Assembly (NCBI RefSeq): GCF_034009455.1
Contig: NZ_CP125380.1
Span: 6,615,001-6,679,000 of the forward strand
Source: Pseudomonas sp. P5_109
GTDB taxonomy: Bacteria; Pseudomonadota; Gammaproteobacteria; Pseudomonadales; Pseudomonadaceae
Direction of reading: 5' to 3'
Length of the DNA stretch: 64,000 nt
The notes beneath the pieces were generated by a model, which was not told where the DNA came from, searched no databases, and saw nothing but the letters and a program-made list of their open reading frames with translations. Shown piece after piece: positions 17,755 through 25,126 of this stretch. The number at the start of each line of letters is the position of its first letter. Positions within the stretch are counted from its first letter, which is position 1. A program made the translations under genes and the position numbers.

Positions 17755-18969
17755 ATGCCAGCACCGATACAGCAGCTACCTTCGCTATCGATCCCCCAAT
17801 ACCGACTGAAGGCCGGTGGGACCAATCGCTTTCAGACCGACGAGGGGGGCTATCTGAAGCTGAAATTTGGCTACTTCGGCGAAGTCGGCGGTCTGCTCTC
17901 CGCAGTCAAAAAGGTCGGCCGCGACCGCCTGGCAGCATCAATCAGCGAGCTGGCAGCCGAGGAGCTGGGTGACGCGCTGTGGTATCTGATCAACATTGCT
18001 GCAGCCGTGGATGTCGGCCCGGATGAAATAGGTGCCAGCTGCATCGCCTATCTGCGCTCCCAGTATGGGGAGAGCGAGCTGCCCCCCATCCTGCCGGTGA
18101 CCTTTCGGCACATCGACAGCCTCATGGAGATGCGCAGAAGCCCCGATAATGTCGACCGCTCCTCCCAACTCGCTAGACTGGCGAACCGTGCCGGTGTTCT
18201 GGCCGAAGTTTCGTTTACATCCATGCGAGCAATGTCCCCCCCGTCGCGCAGCCAGAACCTGGGGATTCATCTTGCAGAGCTGGCCATCGCCTGTGCTAGT
18301 TTCGAGCTAAGATTCGAGGATGTGGCACGGAGCAATATCGACAAGATCCTCAGCCGGTGGCCAGACAACGAAGCCGTTTATCCCCAACCGTTTGATCTCA
18401 AGTGCCCTGATCATGAACAATTCCCCGCCGAATTGGCCATGGAATTCAATGAGCGGGGCACTCCAGAGAACGGCTACGTTGTGCAGAGCCTGAGGGGTGT
18501 TTTCATCGGCGATCGGCTCACGGACAACAGCAACGAGCCGGACGATTACCGCTTCCACGACGTTTTCCATCTGGCGTACGCTGCCTTCTTGGGCTGGTCT
18601 CCGGTACTGCGCGCACTGCTCAAACGCAAACGTAAGTCCGATTCGAAGAAGGACGAGAACGAAGACGGTGCCCGCGCGATGATCATCGAGGAAGGCATCG
18701 CGACCTGGATCTTCAATCATGCCAAGAGCCGCAAATTTTTTATCGACGCCGAGCCAGGCGCGCTGGATTACAGCGTGCTAAAACAAATCAAAAGCATGGT
18801 TGAAGGCTACGAGGTCGAGGCGTGCAAGCTGTGGCAATGGGAAAAAGCGATCCTCACCGGGTTTCAGGTCTTTCGCGAATTGCAGAAGCACCGGGGCGGC
18901 ACTGTACATATCAACGTGCACGAGCACACCATGCACTTTGAACCTTTAGAAAAGAAAGAGCAGCCATGA
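17755..18969 (+). CDS. MazG-like nucleotide pyrophosphohydrolase with conserved C-terminal domain (copy 2)
   Basis: A 404-residue paralogue of the protein at 14402. The MazG-like core reads YFGEVGGLLSAVKK and EELGDALWYLIN, again with the ExxE motif reduced to a single Glu. A degenerate second repeat follows, then the shared C-terminal domain DDYRFHDVFHLAYAAFLGWS, VLRALLKRKRKSD and ENEDGARAMIIEEGIATWIF. Its stop overlaps the start of the UDG-like gene (ATGA). Two diverged copies flanking different partner genes suggest two substrates or a heteromeric complex. Hydrolysis of dUTP or a modified dNTP is plausible from the adjoining UDG-like and TS-like genes but is inference. Confidence 0.82.
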   Translation: MPAPIQQLPSLSIPQYRLKAGGTNRFQTDEGGYLKLKFGYFGEVGGLLSAVKKVGRDRLAASISELAAEELGDALWYLINIAAAVDVGPDEIGASCIAYLRSQYGESELPPILPVTFRHIDSLMEMRRSPDNVDRSSQLARLANRAGVLAEVSFTSMRAMSPPSRSQNLGIHLAELAIACASFELRFEDVARSNIDKILSRWPDNEAVYPQPFDLKCPDHEQFPAELAMEFNERGTPENGYVVQSLRGVFIGDRLTDNSNEPDDYRFHDVFHLAYAAFLGWSPVLRALLKRKRKSDSKKDENEDGARAMIIEEGIATWIFNHAKSRKFFIDAEPGALDYSVLKQIKSMVEGYEVEACKLWQWEKAILTGFQVFRELQKHRGGTVHINVHEHTMHFEPLEKKEQP

Positions 18970-19637
18970 ACCCTACCGCCTTTGTGAATGCCCTGTCTGA
19001 GCTGAAGCTGGACAACGTGTTCAATCCCTACGCTGACAAGTGCCCCGTCCATGACCGCAGCGATGCCGTCGCCGCACGCCGGCGAAATCTGCGTGGCTAC
19101 CTCAAGGCCGCGACCGATATCGGTGTCGACACTATCTGGATGGGACGAGATTTGGGGTATCGCGGCGGGCGGCGGACCGGGCTTGCGTTGACCGACGAAT
19201 ACCACCTGCCGGAAATGATGCAGCGCTACCCTGGCTCCAACTTCAAGCAGGCAACGGTCGGCCCGGCAGTGGTCGAGCGCACGGCATCCGAAATCTGGTC
19301 GGTGCTTAGGGCGCTCGCGCTCCCGCCGCTACTGTGGAACGTGTTCCCGTTTCACCCACACGAGCCAGGCAATCCGTTTACCAATCGCAAGTTCACCGCG
19401 CGCGAGCTGCAGAAGGTTGACTTGCTCAACGAGACATTGATCAAGTGGCTGGGCGTGCGCCGCGTCGTCGCCATTGGCGGGGATGCCTACAGCTACGCGA
19501 GCCGGTTCGATGTCGAAGTTGTTGCCATCCGACATCCAAGCTACGGCGGCATCAAGGACTTCCGCAACGGAATGAGTGCCCTGTACAACATCCCAGTTGA
19601 GACATTCAATTCCAAACGCCAGGGCTCGCTGTTCTAA
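18966..19637 (+). CDS. Uracil-DNA glycosylase superfamily-like protein
   Basis: A 223-residue protein. The order of motifs fits the UDG superfamily: VFNPYADKCPVHD near the N-terminus, a conserved block DTIWMGRDLGYRGGRRTGLA, LTDEYHL, and a C-terminal IRHPSYGG whose HPS corresponds to the family motif-2 region. NVFPFHPHE in the middle may form the active-site pocket. The catalytic Asp/Asn of motif 1 cannot be placed with certainty. It is coupled to MazG copy 2, and its stop overlaps by 4 bp the stop of the convergent TS-like gene. The likely role is excision or recognition of uracil or a modified pyrimidine. Confidence 0.72.
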   Translation: MNPTAFVNALSELKLDNVFNPYADKCPVHDRSDAVAARRRNLRGYLKAATDIGVDTIWMGRDLGYRGGRRTGLALTDEYHLPEMMQRYPGSNFKQATVGPAVVERTASEIWSVLRALALPPLLWNVFPFHPHEPGNPFTNRKFTARELQKVDLLNETLIKWLGVRRVVAIGGDAYSYASRFDVEVVAIRHPSYGGIKDFRNGMSALYNIPVETFNSKRQGSLF

Positions 19638-20431
19638 CCAGGAAACGCCGCGAGCATTTGCTTGGCTTCTGCCGCGCCGCCCAACGATTCCACATCCAGG
19701 AACGCATGGGTGGCAATGCAGGTCAGAACGCCCCGCTCGAATTTGGACTCCTCGCTGACAAACTTATGCAGATTGCTCAGCCCGATTAGATTTCCCAGCG
19801 CCCTCTGGCCGTACCAATGAGAACGGTAGACCGCCGTCAGGTCCAGCTTGTCGCCGGTCACCTTGAAACTGAGATGGCTTAAGCACGGCATATTCATCGG
19901 CTTATTCCCATCAGTCGCAGGGTCGTACAACGGCAATTCGAAGCCGAATCCGTCGTCTTCAATGTCGTATTCGACATCCACCACACCCAGCTCGTATACC
20001 GCCTGATAGCAGCGGCCAGTTTTGGAGGCCTGAAGTTTTCGGACGATCACCTCCAATGGATTGAAGATCGTCTTGCCGTCCCGGCTGACCCTGCGCATCA
20101 TCCTGTGGGCATAGGTTCCCCACGTCCCACCCTTCATCCCGCGAGCCATCGCGTTCTGGTAAGACTCATAGAATGCAGGACGCCCATCCCTGCGATACAT
20201 CTCGTTCGGGAAGATGGTGCCCGCTACCGTCTGCACACTAAGCTTCGGCCAGCGCCGCCGGATCGCAGCATCGACCGCACCAATGACATCTCTGTCCTGC
20301 GCTTCCAGAGCGCCGGGCGAAGCGATCTCCAACACCAGGTTTCTGGCAACGTAATCTGGGCACGTCGCCAGATGGCGGGCCGCAGCCAGCCAGGCGGACA
20401 CTACTCGGTCATGCTGAATCAGGACTGCCAT
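19634..20431 (-). CDS. Divergent thymidylate synthase-fold protein
   Basis: A 265-residue protein with the thymidylate synthase layout: GTWGTYAHRM (like the TS YGxxxR region), NPLEVIVRKLQ ... TGR (like the DQL...SRR segment), MPCLSHLSFKV with Cys183 at the nucleophile position, LTAVYRSHWYGQRALGNLIG (like LxLYxRSxDxxLGxPFN) and a distal LTCIATHAFLD. It lacks the usual PCHLLYQF sequence and the RTGT N-terminus, so it is unlikely to be a normal ThyA. The ATG at 20431 has GGAG upstream; a start at 20458 is possible. It is the last gene of a five-gene unit and overlaps the peptidase gene. It may make or sense a modified pyrimidine nucleotide. Confidence 0.7.
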   Translation of the reverse strand: MAVLIQHDRVVSAWLAAARHLATCPDYVARNLVLEIASPGALEAQDRDVIGAVDAAIRRRWPKLSVQTVAGTIFPNEMYRRDGRPAFYESYQNAMARGMKGGTWGTYAHRMMRRVSRDGKTIFNPLEVIVRKLQASKTGRCYQAVYELGVVDVEYDIEDDGFGFELPLYDPATDGNKPMNMPCLSHLSFKVTGDKLDLTAVYRSHWYGQRALGNLIGLSNLHKFVSEESKFERGVLTCIATHAFLDVESLGGAAEAKQMLAAFPG

Positions 20432-21059
20432 GTTCCACTCCAAATGTGCACGTCGCATGCACAGCGATATATTCAGCCGGGATCCAGGCGTGCCCCTGCT
20501 GGCCCCACTCTTCCCCCCAGCTGTTGCGGATTAAAAACCAAGCCTCGCCGAGAGCGTCAACACCCAGTCCCACAGCCACCACCGCGTGCTGCATTGCCCC
20601 GGGAACGACCGAATGACTAAACGGGACGATTCCATCGACAGGCGCATAGAACTCGTAGGTAAGCCGCAATGCCAAGCCAACAGGCACGCCCATGCGCATA
20701 CTATCGATCAGTTCATCGACGGCGGCATTGAAGAAGCGGATGGGGTGACCAAACAACTCCAGCGCGTCAGGCAGGGCCTCAAGGGGAACAGCGGGCTCAT
20801 CTGCCTGATAAGGAAAATCGGCTTCCCGGGCATGTCCAGCCTGCGAAGCTTCCGCCGCCGCAACGGCCTGAACCCCGTCTCCGGGTTGCCAACCAGCAAT
20901 CCTCTGGATCGTCGCGCGGTAGAAATACTCGGGACCAAGATCATCATCAGAAAATTGACGATTCAAGTCGGTCACGGCGAAGGCCACGCACGTCGGACGA
21001 TTCCCCTGGTTTCTCGCTTTGACCGGGGAGTTGTCGACCAGACACTCGACTGTTATCAC
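20409..21059 (-). CDS. Papain-like cysteine peptidase (C1 family)
   Basis: A 216-residue protein without a signal peptide. The catalytic triad is visible: Cys24 in NQGNRPTCVAFA, His in GAMQHAVVAVG and Asn in LIRNSWGEEWGQQGHAWI. There is no propeptide, which suggests control by another means. It begins with GTG overlapping the TGA of the ImmA gene (GTGA). The ImmA protein encoded just upstream carries a chagasin-like domain, a fold known to inhibit C1 peptidases, so an enzyme-inhibitor pair is likely. The substrate is unknown; a cytoplasmic role in a defence or regulatory cascade is inferred. Confidence 0.82.
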   Translation of the reverse strand: MITVECLVDNSPVKARNQGNRPTCVAFAVTDLNRQFSDDDLGPEYFYRATIQRIAGWQPGDGVQAVAAAEASQAGHAREADFPYQADEPAVPLEALPDALELFGHPIRFFNAAVDELIDSMRMGVPVGLALRLTYEFYAPVDGIVPFSHSVVPGAMQHAVVAVGLGVDALGEAWFLIRNSWGEEWGQQGHAWIPAEYIAVHATCTFGVEHGSPDSA

Positions 21060-22075
21060 GAGCCGGCGACCTCTTGAATCAGCGCGCGCTTCGATTCGCG
21101 AGAAAGCCCTTCAACGATCGGCTCGAAATGAGTCTTGGAATGAAAAGAGGCATCGCCGGCCTGCTTGCCCATCCATGGTCGAACTTCGGAAAGCGTTACT
21201 GGGTGGGGTTGTTCAACATCCATCCGCTTCGACGAGAGCACATAGTCCAGCATGGGTTCAGCACCGAACACAACGGCCTGCGAATCCATAGGGCGCGCGG
21301 TTGTCAATGGAAGCAGTGTAAAGCCTTGTTCGGTCAGTTGCTCCACCGAGTCCGCCCGCCACAGGTAGCCAGCGGATGCGTGGCTCTTGAGGCGCACTAC
21401 CAGGTGATCTTCCGGACGAGGCTCCAGAACCGAGGATTGATCGTTTTCGTCGAACAGCCACACGTCCTTCGTGGCATCCGGCAGTTGCCCCTGAAACAGT
21501 GACTGCTTGATCGAGGCAGGCTGTACTTTCAACAGTTCCTGAACCGCGTCGTATGAAAGGATCTTGTGCCGGACCAGAGACCAGGCCGCTGCGGAATAGC
21601 TCACGCCCAGTCGAAGAGACATTTGGTAGAGCACGTGAGGATTGCTCAGCGACGCCTTGTTCCAGCCCTTGCGCTTGCAGATGATGGACAGCAGAGGCCG
21701 CGGCACCAACAGGTGGTAGCCGAAGGTTTCAGCCTCCTGTTCCATCACCGCGGCCTGGCCACCATAGTCGATGGTTTCATCCAGCGCGCTCTGATGGCCC
21801 ATGAAGTAATGCCCTAATTCATGAGCGCAGGTCATGTGGATCAGGCCGGCTGGGCGAGCCGAGTTCACCAGAATCCCGGGGCAATCCTCACGCATAAAAG
21901 CGCCGAGAAGCTTTTCCATAGGCCGCAACAACACCGAAATGCCTTCGTCTGCTGCAATGCGAAAGGGATCAATGCGTGTGTAGCCGTCTTGCTCGATGCG
22001 TTCCATGGCGCGAGAGGAAGTGAAGACCTCGGCAGCCACCCTGGCTGTCGCCATCGCGATGTCGCGTGCGGCCAT
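21056..22075 (-). CDS. ImmA/IrrE metallopeptidase with chagasin-like C-terminal domain
   Basis: A 339-residue protein. The N-terminal part (1-200) is ImmA/IrrE-like, with the zinc motif HELGH at 85-89, FMGH, and EQEAETFGYHLLVPR supplying the third ligand region. The C-terminal part (about 215-339) shows the three loops of chagasin (I42) inhibitors in order: HASAGYLW (for NPTTGY/F), VVFGAEPMLDYVL and VRPW. Such a fusion is unusual. The XRE gene ends 3 bp upstream, the standard ImmA-ImmR pairing, and the papain-like peptidase follows. I infer that the ImmA domain cleaves the XRE repressor while the inhibitor domain restrains the peptidase. Confidence 0.82.
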   Translation of the reverse strand: MAARDIAMATARVAAEVFTSSRAMERIEQDGYTRIDPFRIAADEGISVLLRPMEKLLGAFMREDCPGILVNSARPAGLIHMTCAHELGHYFMGHQSALDETIDYGGQAAVMEQEAETFGYHLLVPRPLLSIICKRKGWNKASLSNPHVLYQMSLRLGVSYSAAAWSLVRHKILSYDAVQELLKVQPASIKQSLFQGQLPDATKDVWLFDENDQSSVLEPRPEDHLVVRLKSHASAGYLWRADSVEQLTEQGFTLLPLTTARPMDSQAVVFGAEPMLDYVLSSKRMDVEQPHPVTLSEVRPWMGKQAGDASFHSKTHFEPIVEGLSRESKRALIQEVAGS

Positions 22076-22078
22076 GAT

Positions 22079-22435
22079 TTACTCCCCGCGGTTACGCACA
22101 GATTGCTTCAGAAATTCAGCAAAGCGTGCGACTTCTTCCAGATCTTTGTCGGATAAGCCCTTCACCGCCCTTGCCAGGAATGCCAGTTGCTCCGGCCCGC
22201 TGGGAGCAGGCTCAATGCCCGTCAAAAGGTATTCCAATGTTCGGCGATATAGCTTCGCCAGCTTCCCGAGCTCGGTCGCCTCAACCTTTCTGGCACCCAG
22301 CTCGATGTTAGTGATCGATGGACGAGACAGCCCCATGGCCGTTGCGACTTCTTCTTGCGAGAGCCCTACATACTCGCGAGCCTGCCGCAGGCGATCACCC
22401 ATATCATTGCGGTCCGAAGACATGACATCGCTCAT
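22079..22435 (-). CDS. XRE-family regulator paired with ImmA peptidase
   Basis: A 118-residue regulator. GDRLRQAREYVGLSQEEVAT then AMGLSRPSITNIELGARKV is a strong Cro/CI-type helix-turn-helix; the C-terminal half (FLARAVKGLSDKDLEEVARFAEFLK) is helical. Its start overlaps the stop of the small upstream gene (ATGA). As in ICEBs1-type ImmR/ImmA pairs, the adjacent metallopeptidase probably inactivates it. It should autoregulate the five-gene minus-strand unit 22704-19634. Confidence 0.87.
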   Translation of the reverse strand: MSDVMSSDRNDMGDRLRQAREYVGLSQEEVATAMGLSRPSITNIELGARKVEATELGKLAKLYRRTLEYLLTGIEPAPSGPEQLAFLARAVKGLSDKDLEEVARFAEFLKQSVRNRGE

Positions 22436-22704
22436 TTCGGCACCTCCTTGAGATGCCGGAGCACCTTGTCGGTAACGTCCGTGACGAACTGCTCCTTCGA
22501 GTTATAACCGCCATGGCGGATGATCAGCTCAACGGGCAGCTTGCGCTGGACCAGCTTGTCAATACCGACAAACGCGTCGATAGCAGAGATGGAGTCCAGA
22601 GGAGCCCCCAGTTGATCTGTCGACAGGGGATCGTCGATGATGTCCTGCGCTCGCTTGTCCCAAAAAGCATTCAGCAAGGTCTCGATTTGCGTCTTGATAT
22701 CCAT
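22432..22704 (-). CDS. Small acyl-carrier-protein-like protein (tentative)
   Basis: A 90-residue helical protein, first gene of the unit. APLDSISAIDAFVGIDKLV then RKLPVELI and SKEQFVTDVTDKVLRHLKE follow the spacing of an acyl carrier protein, with DS where the phosphopantetheine Ser sits. The match is by eye and only partial, so it may be an unrelated helical adaptor. Its stop overlaps the XRE start. No acyltransferase or synthetase is nearby, so a carrier role is unproven. Confidence 0.5.
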   Translation of the reverse strand: MDIKTQIETLLNAFWDKRAQDIIDDPLSTDQLGAPLDSISAIDAFVGIDKLVQRKLPVELIIRHGGYNSKEQFVTDVTDKVLRHLKEVPK

Positions 22705-22737
22705 TGCGCACTGCTCGTAAGAAAATCAAACCATAGC

Positions 22738-22754
22738 CGTATGAAATCAATACG
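22738..22754. promoter_or_regulatory. Inverted repeat upstream of the XRE/ImmA unit
   Basis: CGTAT and ATACG arms surround a 7-nt spacer about 35 bp upstream of the first gene. The position suits an operator for the XRE regulator, but this is inference from one short dyad. Confidence 0.35.
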
Positions 22755-22865
22755 TCAAAGCGGAACGCCGCTAGGAGATGCGGTATCGTCCGGGTGCCGA
22801 TAGTAACATTCGATCCCATGCAAAGATCAATTCGCCACTATCGCCTGCTACATCCATACGACCCC

Positions 22866-22895
22866 CAAAAAAAAAAGCCCGCAATCGCGGGCTTT
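22866..22895 (-). terminator. Intrinsic terminator
   Basis: On the minus strand, stem AAAGCCCGC / GCGGGCTTT with a four-base loop is followed by an unbroken run of T (A run at 22866-22876 on +). It ends the transcript of the two small genes upstream and insulates the ACP-like/XRE unit. Confidence 0.88.
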
Positions 22896-22911
22896 CGGTG
22901 TAACGGTGCAA

Positions 22912-23172
22912 TCAGAAGTATTTGCGACTATCGACGAGCTTCTGATGAGCATCGACGGCATCGTGAGCTCTGTCACGGGCCTCTCGACGGCGCTCACCCA
23001 TCTCTTCGAAACGGCGGTCTTGGGCTGGGCTGCCATCGTCTCGATCCACCGCCTCTCTTTCCCATTAGTCCATGGCGCTTTGAGCGGACTTAAGTTCCAC
23101 CTTTAGTTCTTTCAGCTTGAGTTCCTGCTTCTCAAGCTCGTCGGGGTATTGCACGGTATCGGTTATAGACAT
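22912..23172 (-). pseudogene. Tandem copy of the small charged protein gene, broken by a nonsense codon
   Basis: The ATG at 23172 follows GAAGGA and opens 35 codons (MSITDTVQYPDELEKQELKL...) before TAA at 23065-23067. The same frame continues WEREAVDRDDGSPAQDRRFE, REARDRAHDAVDAHQKLVDS to TGA at 22912. Across the stop it aligns with the intact neighbour at 23220-23456 (QWQDRDMNRRDGSTRQD, REARDRVWSARNAVDAQQKL). It is therefore a duplicated gene inactivated by one stop, or one that makes a 35-residue product. Confidence 0.72.
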
Positions 23173-23219
23173 AGCAGATCCTTCTTCAGGTTTTACTAGG
23201 CTGATACCTGGGTTCCGGC

Positions 23220-23456
23220 CTATGGAAATGAGGCGATCAGCTTTTGCTGCGCATCCACAGCGTTGCGTGCGGACCATACTCGATCGCGCGCCTCTCGGCC
23301 GTCTTCTTCGTGCATGTTGTCCTGCCGTGTGCTTCCGTCTCTCCGGTTCATATCGCGGTCTTGCCATTGAGCGAGCGCTTGTTGGGCTGCCTCCAGTTCT
23401 TGCACGAGCTGCGCTAACTTCGCCAGTGCAGCTACTTTTTCAGGTGAGTCGGCCAT
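23220..23456 (-). CDS. Small highly charged helical protein
   Basis: A 78-residue protein of unknown function. The ATG at 23456 has AAGGAG upstream. The sequence is hydrophilic and predicted helical (LAQLVQELEAAQQALAQWQD then RNAVDAQQKLI), possibly a coiled coil. A near neighbour at 22912-23172 is a paralogue with an internal stop. Both read toward the terminator at 22866. Confidence 0.65.
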   Translation of the reverse strand: MADSPEKVAALAKLAQLVQELEAAQQALAQWQDRDMNRRDGSTRQDNMHEEDGREARDRVWSARNAVDAQQKLIASFP

Positions 23457-24070
23457 GACTGCTCCTTGATTGTCGTGAAGCATTTCAACTCAGGCCTGCG
23501 GAAATACGAGCCTGGTCCCCAGGGTGCCTGGCAACGCTATATATACCTGCGGCAGCACGGTGTAAAGGTCAGCATTTACCGGCCCTAAGGCCCATTTTCC
23601 TCTGCGATCGGGTAAAAAAACCGCCTTCGAATGGGCAGCATTCTCTTTACAAGCCAAAGTTTACGAGGCCTTCGCCTGTGGTATCACAGGATGCAGTCAG
23701 TGATTTCATCATGTGGATGGCTGACACCAACATCAGCCAGCAAGAAATGTTCTGCCACGTTTGGATTTGCGCTTGGCACTTGGGCGAATCGATTTTGATC
23801 CCAAATCACAGGTGAGTAATTGCACGGACCTGCCCACCCATTTGCATCCGACCTGACCAGCCATTTGCATGACTTTAGGCTTATTCGTGAGCATGGCTAA
23901 CCTTTCAACCTCTTGCGCGGTATCGAAAAGGAAAGCCTACTTCGATGGAACACTTATAGTCATATTTCTGACGAGCACGACGTAGCTATAATAAAAAATT
24001 TTGAGGTAGCCAAAGGACCTGTAATACCGGATCAATTACCAGAAACGATCATGACTCACTCACGCTTTCG
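23457..24070. other. Gap between the two compositional halves of the island
   Basis: About 600 bp with no gene I can support. It marks the change from moderately GC-rich DNA to strongly AT-rich DNA. It contains the tandem 21-bp repeat at 23827-23870. A short frame ending near 23813 (…DFIMWMADTNISQQEMFCH…) reads like protein but has no clear start or family. Confidence 0.5.
23827..23870. repeat. Two tandem 21-bp repeats, possible IS end remnant
   Basis: Two direct copies of GACCTG-CCA-CCATTTGCAT (two variable positions) start at 23827 and 23850, a 23-bp period. Paired short repeats like this occur at the ends of some IS families as transposase binding sites. No transposase is present. The repeats sit exactly at the compositional border inside the island. 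Confidence 0.55.
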
Positions 24071-25126
24071 CTACGCAAAAATTGGCTTCCTCATAAAAAC
24101 ATCGATCAAATCGTCGACGCTCTCAATTGAGTTGTACCCTTGCTGGAAATTTTGATTTAAACGTTCAGGTAGTAGTTTTCGACCATCATCGACGTTTATC
24201 TTCCCGCTTCCCGAAAAGGCATGACCAAGATACGTCACAGTATATTCGCGAAGCTGCTCCTCGAAAATCACCTCATGGCGTTTCGGGACGAGACACGCCA
24301 GCTGCCAGTCTCCAAAACTAAAACAAGCATTTTCAATTAGCATATTCTGAGACTTCAGGATATTCACAAACTCGCTAGGCAAATCCCACTTAATGTCGCG
24401 CTCTAAAATGACATCTAGGTTATTAGTTGATCCTAATTGATAAATCGCATTCGCTGCGCCATCGGAGCAGTCCATGCAAGCCACTTCGAAGGGAAGGCTG
24501 CTAAGCCGTTGTCCAGCTTCCACCTGCGGAACAGGAAAACAAAGTGATCGATCCAACTGACGCTGAAGAGATTCCGGTACAGACTTCCAAGCGAAGTGAT
24601 TGGCTACTACCGATGTCCAGAAGCCTCCAGTTTTCCCAATCAAATAGACAGAAAACTCAGTGCCACTAATTGAGCGTGTGATACTTCGTGAAACAGGGCT
24701 CCCGATGATCGTACCTGTTGCAGAGAAGCGGCTAGAGCTTTTTACATTCCCACCAAGTAACCTGGCGTTTGCATTCGTCAGGGACTCCATCAGTCCACGC
24801 TGGAATCCTTGTACGAAGGATACTGGAGTTGTATCAGGCATCTCCAACGAAACGAGCATACCCAGTGGTTTACCCCCAGAAGAGGCAATATCTGACAGGT
24901 TTATAGCTGCGGTGTAGCATCCCCAAACTTCTGGCGCAGCCTTACCAAACCAGTTTGCTACTGGAGTAGGGCAAGGGTCCATTGACCAAAGAAGGCTGCT
25001 ACTCCCAATATACAAATGTGCACAGTCGTCTCCAGGTAACGCCGAAGAGGAGACATCAGGCAGAATAAAGTCCTTTAAAAGCCTTAGCTCGCCAACGTCT
25101 CCGACGGTCAGTTCGGGCTGTTCCAT
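24071..25126 (-). CDS. ThiL/PurM-like (AIR synthase-related) protein
   Basis: A 351-residue protein of the PurM superfamily. PGDDCAHLYIG near residue 31 and WSMDPCPTPVANWFG resemble the ThiL ATP/substrate loops; AAINLSDIASSGGKPLGML is the hallmark NLSDIAAMGA-like helix, and RLLGGNVKSS corresponds to the GGD loop with the usual Asp changed to Asn. VACMDCSDG in the C-terminal half matches the second Asp motif. It overlaps the kinase gene by 19 bp and ends an AT-rich four-gene unit beginning with thyA. A kinase or ATP-dependent ligase on a small metabolite is likely; thiamine phosphate is not necessarily the substrate. Confidence 0.75.
   Translation of the reverse strand: MEQPELTVGDVGELRLLKDFILPDVSSSALPGDDCAHLYIGSSSLLWSMDPCPTPVANWFGKAAPEVWGCYTAAINLSDIASSGGKPLGMLVSLEMPDTTPVSFVQGFQRGLMESLTNANARLLGGNVKSSSRFSATGTIIGSPVSRSITRSISGTEFSVYLIGKTGGFWTSVVANHFAWKSVPESLQRQLDRSLCFPVPQVEAGQRLSSLPFEVACMDCSDGAANAIYQLGSTNNLDVILERDIKWDLPSEFVNILKSQNMLIENACFSFGDWQLACLVPKRHEVIFEEQLREYTVTYLGHAFSGSGKINVDDGRKLLPERLNQNFQQGYNSIESVDDLIDVFMRKPIFA

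Noticed and set aside
23913..24155. An 80-codon + strand frame
   Set aside because: It overlaps the end of the ThiL-like gene and has no ribosome site or family similarity.
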